Below are positions 17,389-24,044 of a stretch of DNA of 46,462 nt, one piece after another (positions within the stretch are counted from its first letter, which is position 1; every line of letters starts with the position of its first letter). This stretch comes from Alphaproteobacteria bacterium. Its GTDB lineage: Bacteria > Pseudomonadota > Alphaproteobacteria > Rs-D84. The translations under genes and the position numbers were made by a program. The stretch is taken from contig WRCO01000007.1 in NCBI GenBank assembly GCA_009783855.1, positions 1-46,462 on the forward strand, written 5' to 3'. The notes under the pieces are model-generated. The model saw only the letters and a program-made list of their open reading frames with translations, was not told the origin of the DNA and made no database searches.

Positions 17389-18666
17389 TCAAGACTTAAA
17401 CTTTTCCAACCAGATTTGGCGCAATGCGCGCGGGCCTACTTTCGCGCCCTGGGTGATGACCGATGTCGGCGCGTCGAATATATCTTTGGCGCTTTCAATC
17501 ACGTCGCCGGTCGTTATGCGTTTTGATATTCTCATACAATCATCCCAATCGAACAATATCCCGTATGAAAACCACCGGTCGAACAGCACGCCAATCCGTT
17601 GCGCCGGCGATTCCAACATGCTTGCATCGGCAAGCATGGCGCCATTTTTGAACAGCGTCAATTCTTCTTTGGTATACAGGTTTTTGTGCGTCATGTCGTA
17701 TGCGACATCTGCAATCAAGTCCATTACTTTTTTGGCGTTTTTTGGCGCCGTGCTTGTTTTTATCGTGTTCGCTCCGACGCCCGCGCCGCCGGTATAGCCC
17801 GTATTGATGCCATAAGTAAGGCCGTTTTGACTTCTGATGGTGTCAAACAAGCGGGCCGAGAACGCACTCTTGAACCGAGAAATGCACATTTGTTGAAAAT
17901 GATTTTCAAGGTCGTTCGAAGTCTTGTCCTTGATGCAGATTGTTATTTTGGTGTTCTTGTCCAAAGAATCGCTGTGCGCCGCGCATGCTTTGAACTGTGG
18001 CGTTGGGATGGCCGGGATTTTCCGCGCCGGAAGCCATCCGAACAATCTTTCCAAATCGGACAGCAACTTTGCCCTGTCAATGATTTTTCCCGAAATCACA
18101 ATCGCCGCATTCGACGCGGAAAGCCGCGTGTCTTTCCAATCAAGCAATTGTTCGCGCGTAAAGGATTTTATCGTATCCGGATTGCCAAGAGTGTCGTTCG
18201 GGAAGTGGCTGTTCGGGAAGATATTGCGGGTGATGAAATAATAGCCGTTGTTGTTATCGTCATTCTGGTACCGCATGTATTCTTCCAAAATCACCGACTT
18301 TTCGGTTTCAATCGCATCGGCGTCGAACAGTGCGTTTTTTATATTGTCGCCGATAACGTCCGCAAGGATGGGAAGGTTTTTCGCAATTATGCGACCGTCT
18401 ATGGACACTTTTGTATGCTCTGTTTGCGCGCCGATTGTGCCGCCGTGATTTTTTACAAAATCGAATACGGCCTTCAACGTGGGGCGCAAGGGAGTGCCTT
18501 TCAAAAGCATGTGTTCCACGAAATGCGTAATTCCGGTGTTATCCGGGCCTTCGTTGCGCGGACCTGTGTTGAATTTAAGCACCATGGTCGCGGTCGCGAT
18601 ATCCATGTGGTCAAGGATGACCGGAATCCCGTTGGACAGAAAATGAAGAGTAGGTTTGAATTTCAT
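17389..18666 (-). CDS. M16 family (insulinase-like) peptidase
   Basis: HFVEHML zinc-binding HxxEH, downstream EEYMRYQND, C-terminal M16 region. Confidence 0.92.
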   Translation of the reverse strand: MKFKPTLHFLSNGIPVILDHMDIATATMVLKFNTGPRNEGPDNTGITHFVEHMLLKGTPLRPTLKAVFDFVKNHGGTIGAQTEHTKVSIDGRIIAKNLPILADVIGDNIKNALFDADAIETEKSVILEEYMRYQNDDNNNGYYFITRNIFPNSHFPNDTLGNPDTIKSFTREQLLDWKDTRLSASNAAIVISGKIIDRAKLLSDLERLFGWLPARKIPAIPTPQFKACAAHSDSLDKNTKITICIKDKTSNDLENHFQQMCISRFKSAFSARLFDTIRSQNGLTYGINTGYTGGAGVGANTIKTSTAPKNAKKVMDLIADVAYDMTHKNLYTKEELTLFKNGAMLADASMLESPAQRIGVLFDRWFSYGILFDWDDCMRISKRITTGDVIESAKDIFDAPTSVITQGAKVGPRALRQIWLEKFKS

Positions 18667-18765
18667 GCTGTAAATATAATACATTATTGTGATTTGTCAA
18701 CGACATTTTGTTCTTGCGCGGTTTTTATTCGTCCGCTATTATCCGACACGGAAAAGGAGAAAAGT

Positions 18766-19317
18766 ATGAAGAAACTTTTTGCCACTGCCCTTTTGGGCAT
18801 GTTGTTTGTCGGCGCGGCGAATGCCGTAACACTTACGTTGTATTATATGCCGACATGTCCGTTCTGCCACCATGCAAAGGACTTTGTCAACGATTATCTG
18901 CGTGACGAATTCCCGGATATGGAGGTTGTGACCATCAACGTATCGGAACGGGAACACCGCGACCGGTTCTGGTCCACTGTCAGAAGATGCGGATACTCTG
19001 CCGGCAGCGTGCCGGTAATCACCATCGGCGAACAATGCTTTCAAGGGTTTGGCGAAGCAACGCGCGATGAAATGCGAGGCGCGCTGAACGCCGCGGTCGC
19101 GGCGGCGGCCGCCGCTGCCGCCGAAGCCGAGGTCGCAACCAACGAATCCGCGTCTGAGGACGCGGATTTGCTGCCTGAAGAGCCGATGCCGGGCACAGAG
19201 CGGCAAAGCATGCGCGCAATTATGGACGGCACGTGGGATATGTCCGTCTTTCTTATCACGCTTTTGGCGATAGCATTCGCGTCGCTTGGCGTCATCATAT
19301 TCGCAAGGAAAAAGTGA
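18766..19317 (+). CDS. Membrane-anchored secreted glutaredoxin-like protein
   Basis: Signal peptide MKKLFATALLGMLFVGAANA, LYYMPTCPFCHHAKDFV (CPFC), GSVPVITIGEQCFQGF, C-terminal TM segment. Confidence 0.85.
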   Translation: MKKLFATALLGMLFVGAANAVTLTLYYMPTCPFCHHAKDFVNDYLRDEFPDMEVVTINVSEREHRDRFWSTVRRCGYSAGSVPVITIGEQCFQGFGEATRDEMRGALNAAVAAAAAAAAEAEVATNESASEDADLLPEEPMPGTERQSMRAIMDGTWDMSVFLITLLAIAFASLGVIIFARKK

Positions 19318-19429
19318 TAGCGGGGGTGCTTAGTGTCAGTGATTAAAGCACGATGTCCACCATAGCGAGCAACTGACAGTTTACTGCTTGCACCAACGCC
19401 GACCACGCCACCAAAAAAGGGCCATACAC

Positions 19430-20164
19430 ATGATTGATTTGACACTTCTTGATTATATTTATATCAGCGTCCTGTTTGTCTCCACCGTATGGGCGTTCGT
19501 CCGCGGCGGAGTGTACGAAACACTTACCATGGGCGCGTGGGTTCTTGCCGCGCTTGTCGCGCGCCATGTCTCGCCTCATCTTAACGAAATCTTTCAAGGC
19601 ATACTGAACAAACCCGAAGCAAGCGTCGGAACAATCATCGCCGCGTATTTCATAGTATTCTTTGTCATATTGCTTGTGTTCAGTTTTATCAACGGCAAAC
19701 TGCGCGAACGCGTCCAGGACAGCATGATGAAAGTCACCGACCATACGTTCGGCATAGTCTTCGGCATCATTCGCGGAATTGTCATCATGGGCTTTGTGTA
19801 TTGGGGCCTTCTTTGGTATTATTCCGACAGCCCGCTGCCCGCGTCCGTTGCGGCGTCGCGGTCGCGGCCCATAATGCAGCTTACCGCGGTAAAGATGCAC
19901 GAATGGTTCGTCCCGGGCGACAGCAAGCTTCTTGAAGACGACATGACCGGTGAGAAATCGGCACAGGATATATTCGACAACCTTGTCAATCCGGCCGTCC
20001 AGACGGCCATCCGCGCGCCCGCGCCGGATGCAGGCGGCGGCGAACAGATACTGCCCGACGTGACATATGAAGACGCGGGCGTCGGATACGGCGCCACGGA
20101 ACGCGGGTCGCTTGAAAACAAGCTGTTACAGTTGGAAAATCTGGTTGGGGAAGAGGATGAATAG
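19430..20164 (+). CDS. cvpA: CvpA family membrane protein
   Basis: MIDLTLLDYIYISVLFVSTVWAFVRGGVYETLTMGAWVLAALVA, four hydrophobic segments. Confidence 0.82.
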   Translation: MIDLTLLDYIYISVLFVSTVWAFVRGGVYETLTMGAWVLAALVARHVSPHLNEIFQGILNKPEASVGTIIAAYFIVFFVILLVFSFINGKLRERVQDSMMKVTDHTFGIVFGIIRGIVIMGFVYWGLLWYYSDSPLPASVAASRSRPIMQLTAVKMHEWFVPGDSKLLEDDMTGEKSAQDIFDNLVNPAVQTAIRAPAPDAGGGEQILPDVTYEDAGVGYGATERGSLENKLLQLENLVGEEDE

Positions 20165-20165
20165 A

Positions 20166-20297
20166 AACTAACAGCCAACAACTGCAATTTGTGTCGCGCC
20201 GTTCGGCGCGACAGTTTTATGAAGTGAATTCCCGACCGGATTGGGGATGTGGGACAAAAACAGCTGTCAGTTGTTAGTTGTCGGCTGTCAGTTTTTA
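20166..20297. repeat. Imperfect inverted repeat of AACTGACAGC-type words
   Basis: ACTAACAGCCAACAACTG and CAGTTGTTAGTTGTCGGCTGTCAGTTT. Confidence 0.55.
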
Positions 20298-20312
20298 TGA
20301 TATAATCACCCC

Positions 20313-20843
20313 ATGAAACCCGCCCTGCTTTTTTCTGTGCTTGCGGTTATCGCCATCATGGTGCTTGTGTCGTTCGAGACCGGCCCCGGCGAATGGATGG
20401 GCATGGCGCCCGCCGCGCACCGGTTCCGCGAAACGACGGACCTTGGCGGCGTGCTTTACGTATGTCCCGCCGCGGATTCGGTCTGGGGCTCGATTTCCGA
20501 AACGCTGCATCAGCTTCGCACCCAGATACTGATGTTATTTTCCGCCGCGCTTTTGTTCTTGATTGCCGCGTTCGGCTGGGCCTTGTACCAGGATTTGATT
20601 AAAGACAAATTCATATACAACGACTGGCGGTTTACCATCGGCTTTGCAAAGGGCTTGTTTTATCTGGCAATCGCCGTGACGATTGCGATGTATTCGCCGA
20701 ACTTTTTCAAAACCGTGGGCATCCGGGGCGTCGTTGACGAACAAGGCGCGCCGCGAAAATTCGTTCTGTGCGAAAGGGATACTCCGGGAAGTCGGCCGGT
20801 CCGCGAATCGGCGGTTGTTTTGAGGTCTAAACTTTCATCTTGA
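20313..20843 (+). CDS. Membrane protein of unknown function
   Basis: 176 aa; three hydrophobic segments; promoter TATAAT (20301-20306) directly before the ATG. Confidence 0.7.
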   Translation: MKPALLFSVLAVIAIMVLVSFETGPGEWMGMAPAAHRFRETTDLGGVLYVCPAADSVWGSISETLHQLRTQILMLFSAALLFLIAAFGWALYQDLIKDKFIYNDWRFTIGFAKGLFYLAIAVTIAMYSPNFFKTVGIRGVVDEQGAPRKFVLCERDTPGSRPVRESAVVLRSKLSS

Positions 20844-20927
20844 CTTATTTCGCGGATTTCCGTACGATTCGGGCAAGCCATAAGGAAAAATGGTTGAAAA
20901 CCTAATCAACACAGAAAGGAGCAGCAT

Positions 20928-21200
20928 ATGAACAAAGCAGAACTGATTGAAGCAATCGCGAACGAAGTCGAAATTTCCAAAGCTGTTGCTGGCGCGACAT
21001 TGGACGCGTTCATCAACACCGTCACCAAAGTCTTGAAAAAGAAAGGCGAAGTCCGCCTTGTCGGATTCGGAACTTTCGCGACCGCGAAACGCAAAGCCAC
21101 AACCGGCCGCAACCCGCAGACCGGCGCCGCCATCAAGATTCCGGCTTCTATCCAGCCGAAATTCAAAGCCGGCAAAGCGCTTAAAGATGCGTTGAATTAA
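20928..21200 (+). CDS. HU family DNA-binding protein
   Basis: 90 aa; [13 protein letters not shown]...[45 protein letters not shown]. Confidence 0.97.
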   Translation: MNKAELIEAIANEVEISKAVAGATLDAFINTVTKVLKKKGEVRLVGFGTFATAKRKATTGRNPQTGAAIKIPASIQPKFKAGKALKDALN

Positions 21201-21204
21201 TAAG

Positions 21205-21228
21205 AATCCGCCGCAAGGCGGATTTTTT
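21205..21228 (+). terminator. Terminator after the HU gene
   Basis: AATCCGCCGCAAGGCGGATTTTTT. Confidence 0.85.
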
Positions 21229-21229
21229 A

Positions 21230-21309
21230 GGCACTGGGCACCAGTAGTTTTTGATTGTCGGGATAATTCCCGCAAATGCCCAAACTGCTAGTGCCGAGTG
21301 CCCAGTGCC
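21230..21309. repeat. 12-bp perfect inverted repeat of GGCACTGGGCAC words
   Basis: GGCACTGGGCAC (21230-21241) and GTGCCCAGTGCC (21298-21309). Confidence 0.85.
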
Positions 21310-21378
21310 CAAAATTGCGCTTGCGCAATTTGTATTTTTTCCCTAGAATCAAAACCGTCGAAACCAAAAGGAAGGATT

Positions 21379-21804
21379 ATGACAAAAAAAACCACTAAAA
21401 AACCTGTGAAAAAGGCTGCGCCGAAAGCCGCCGCAAAGGCTGCGCCGAAAGCTTCGGTCGCCGTCACATGCACATGCGCCGTGCCATGCACACAGCGCAA
21501 GGGCGGATGGGCCAAAAGGCTGTTCTGGCTTATCGTTGCGTTCGCGCTTGGATTCGCCGCTTGCTTTTTCTGCCCGGTCGCACAACAGCATCGCGCCGGC
21601 GGCATGATGCGCCACAACTTTGACGACAACGGATGCCTGATTGTTGAAAAAATCAGATGCCCGGAACGCGTGCAAAGATTGATGGCCGCGGACCTTAACA
21701 GGGACGGCTGTATCACACGCGCGGAATTGAAAGCGTGGAGAAAGGAACACAGGGGCGAAGATTGCCCGCATGCCGAAAAGAAAGGCAGAAAGTTCCGTAA
21801 ATAA
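21379..21804 (+). CDS. Membrane protein with Lys/Ala-rich N-terminus and an EF-hand-like loop
   Basis: MTKKTTKKPVKKAAPKAAAKAAPKAS..., one TM, DLNRDGCITRAELKAW. Confidence 0.8.
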   Translation: MTKKTTKKPVKKAAPKAAAKAAPKASVAVTCTCAVPCTQRKGGWAKRLFWLIVAFALGFAACFFCPVAQQHRAGGMMRHNFDDNGCLIVEKIRCPERVQRLMAADLNRDGCITRAELKAWRKEHRGEDCPHAEKKGRKFRK

Positions 21805-21808
21805 AAAA

Positions 21809-21830
21809 ACCGCCGTTCGGCGGTTTTTTT
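21809..21830 (+). terminator. Rho-independent terminator
   Basis: ACCGCCGTTCGGCGGTTTTTTT. Confidence 0.8.
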
Positions 21831-21980
21831 TATTTGGTGGCGGAGGCGAGAAGATATGCTCGGCGCTTTGCGCCTGTGCGGCATTCGTTCCCGCAAACCT
21901 TGCGGTTTGCTGCACTCGCGACTTTGTCGCTCGCTGACTCATTGTCGAACTTCCTTGTTCTCATCTTCCCGCTTAACCAG

Positions 21981-22019
21981 AAAAATCAAAAACGGCCGCA
22001 AGGACCGTTTTTGATTTTT
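21981..22019. terminator. Strong symmetric hairpin downstream of tRNA-Ser
   Basis: AAAAATCAAAAACGGCCGCAAGGACCGTTTTTGATTTTT. Confidence 0.75.
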
Positions 22020-22020
22020 C

Positions 22021-22108
22021 TGGCGGAGGCGAGAAGATTCGAACTTCCGATACCTTGCGGTATACTCGCTTTCCAAGCGAGCGCACTAGACCACTATGCG
22101 ACGCCTCC
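22021..22108 (-). tRNA. tRNA-Ser (anticodon GGA), CCA encoded
   Basis: Minus strand GGAGGCG...CTCGC-TTGGAAA-GCGAG...long variable arm...GTTCGAATC...CGCCTCCGCCA. Confidence 0.95.
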
Positions 22109-22116
22109 TGGAATAT

Positions 22117-22176
22117 GTCGCCGCTTTGCGGCGGCGGCTTTGTTACACAATGGATTCCCGCCTTCGCGGGAATGAC
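22117..22176. repeat. Partial copy of a dispersed palindromic element
   Basis: GTCGCCGCTTTGCGGCGGCGGCTTTGTTACACAATGGATTCCCGCCTTCGCGGGAATGACGG resembles 27982-28044. Confidence 0.7.
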
Positions 22177-22200
22177 GGCAACGAAAGTTGCCGCGGTGGG

Positions 22201-22590
22201 TTACTCTTCGTTCGCGTCCATTATGGAATCCGCGATGGTGTCTTCCAATTCTTCTTTGGTCATGCAATCTTCTTCGACAATCGCGTGTTCCAGCTCCGCA
22301 TCAAGTTCTTTAAGCGCCGGGTCTTCGGATTTGGATTCAATCGTGCCTTCGATAGTATCAACCGCCGGCACGGTTTTGTAAGACTGTACAAAAGTATGGC
22401 GCAACTGGTCCACATCAAGCTTTCCCGACGCGATTTCGCGAAGCGCCGTCACTTGCGGTTTATCCCCGTGCGTTTTCACGACCGGTTCCGCGCCGCCGCC
22501 AAGGTCGCGCACGCGTTGCGACGCAAGCATGCCAAGTTCATAGCGGCTTGAAACGAATGGCAGAGTATCTGAATTAGTAGTGCGGGCCAT
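22201..22590 (-). CDS. rpoZ: RNA polymerase omega subunit with an acidic C-terminal extension
   Basis: MARTTNSDTLPFVSSRYELGMLASQRVRDLGGG...PQVTALREIASGKL. Confidence 0.85.
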   Translation of the reverse strand: MARTTNSDTLPFVSSRYELGMLASQRVRDLGGGAEPVVKTHGDKPQVTALREIASGKLDVDQLRHTFVQSYKTVPAVDTIEGTIESKSEDPALKELDAELEHAIVEEDCMTKEELEDTIADSIMDANEE

Positions 22591-22739
22591 GTCGAAATCC
22601 TTTAATCTGTTGCATTTGATTTGAGTGGCGCTATAATACCCCGAAGGTTTCGAAAATGCAAGAAAAATAATCCGGTATTCGGATACGGCAACCGGGATTC
22701 GGGGCTTTGTGCATTGGAAAAATCCGAACACCGGTAAAT

Positions 22740-24002
22740 ATGAAAGCAGAAATTAAATCATTATCCCTTGGCTGTCGCCTTAATACTCTGGAGACCGAAA
22801 AAATCCGGCAGATGCTTGTCGCCGCGGGCGTGCGCGGCGCCGTTGTCGTTAACACCTGTTCCGTCACGGCCGAAGCCGAACGCCAATCAAAGCAAGCCGT
22901 CCGGCGCTTAATCCGCGAAAATCCGGGCGCGAAATTCTTTGTCACTGGATGCGCCGCGACCCGCGACGCGGATGCCTTTGCCGCCATGCCTTGCGATATG
23001 TGCGTTGTGCATAACAAGGATAAGATGGACGCCGCATCGTACGGGATAGAGGGTTTAGAGTTCAGGCTTGAGAGTCTGGATGGAATGTCCAAAGGGCTTG
23101 TCCAGATACAAAACGGCTGCAATCATGCGTGCACGTATTGCGTTGTTGCAAGTTTGCGCGGAAAGAATGTGTCCCGCCCTTGTGAACAGATTTTGGCGGA
23201 TGCGCGCGCGCTTGTCGATAACGGATACGGCGAGATAGTTCTGACAGGCGTGGATATCGCCGGCTTTCGCCAGCCATGCTCAACGCTTTCAGATTTATGC
23301 AAATCGTTGTTAAACGATTTGCCAAATCTGCAACGTCTGCGGCTTTCGTCTCTTGACCCCGGGGTTGATTTGCGCCCTGTTCTTGACATTATGCGGCGCG
23401 ATGCGCGGATGCTTCCGCATATGCATTTGTCGATGCAGTCGGGATGCGATACGGTTCTGTCCCGCATGGGCCGCCGGCATAATGCCGATATGGTAAGGCA
23501 AATCACAGGGTCGAAAATATCCGACCCTTATGTTACATTCTCGTGGGACATGATTTTCGGATTTCCGGGCGAAACAGAGGAAGAGTTCGCCGAAACACTT
23601 GCCCTTATCCGCGAATTAAAGCCGATAAGGCTGCACGCATTTCCTTTTTCGCCGCGCCCCGGCACGCCCGCCGCGACTATGCCGAATCCGGTGCCGCGCG
23701 CGGAATCAAAGCGGCGCGTTAAAATCGCGACCGATTTGGCGCGCGAAAACATGCGCGAATTCATGGAATCGCAAATAGGAAAAAAATCCCAAGTCCTTGT
23801 GGAACAGGATAACATCGGCCGCGATGCCCATGATATTCCCGTGATGATTTTCCCCACCCAAGATTTCGCAAGCGATAAATCGCCAACGAAACCTATCCCG
23901 CCCCGCAAGCGGGGCGGGAAAATCCCCGACAAATCGATTGTAAATGTCAAGCTTATCGGAATTGCCGACAGGAAAGAATTGACTTTCATTGCGACGATTT
24001 AA
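22740..24002 (+). CDS. mtaB: MiaB/MtaB-family tRNA methylthiotransferase
   Basis: VVNTCSVTAEAERQSKQAVRR, radical SAM NGCNHACTYCVV, MHLSMQSGCDTVLSRMGRRH; contains a 23-aa in-frame insert. Confidence 0.9.
   Translation: MKAEIKSLSLGCRLNTLETEKIRQMLVAAGVRGAVVVNTCSVTAEAERQSKQAVRRLIRENPGAKFFVTGCAATRDADAFAAMPCDMCVVHNKDKMDAASYGIEGLEFRLESLDGMSKGLVQIQNGCNHACTYCVVASLRGKNVSRPCEQILADARALVDNGYGEIVLTGVDIAGFRQPCSTLSDLCKSLLNDLPNLQRLRLSSLDPGVDLRPVLDIMRRDARMLPHMHLSMQSGCDTVLSRMGRRHNADMVRQITGSKISDPYVTFSWDMIFGFPGETEEEFAETLALIRELKPIRLHAFPFSPRPGTPAATMPNPVPRAESKRRVKIATDLARENMREFMESQIGKKSQVLVEQDNIGRDAHDIPVMIFPTQDFASDKSPTKPIPPRKRGGKIPDKSIVNVKLIGIADRKELTFIATI
23851..23919 (+). repeat. 69-bp palindromic repeat, in-frame copy in mtaB
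   Basis: TCCCCACCCAAGATTTCGCAAGCGATAAATCGCCAACGAAACCTATCCCGCCCCGCAAGCGGGGCGGGA. Confidence 0.92.
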
Positions 24003-24044
24003 TGATTGCGTCGCCTTGCCGTTTTTTGTTATAATTACAGCATC

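Noticed and set aside
17599-18765. Long N-terminal part of the 572-aa ORF 17599-19317
   Set aside because: Antisense to the M16 peptidase; real start is the signal-peptide ATG at 18766 with SD and promoter
23040-23090. GAGGGTTTAGAGTTCAGGCTTGAGAGTCTGG in mtaB as another inserted repeat word
   Set aside because: Suggestive (EGLEFRLESLDG) but no second copy seen in the window, so not claimed
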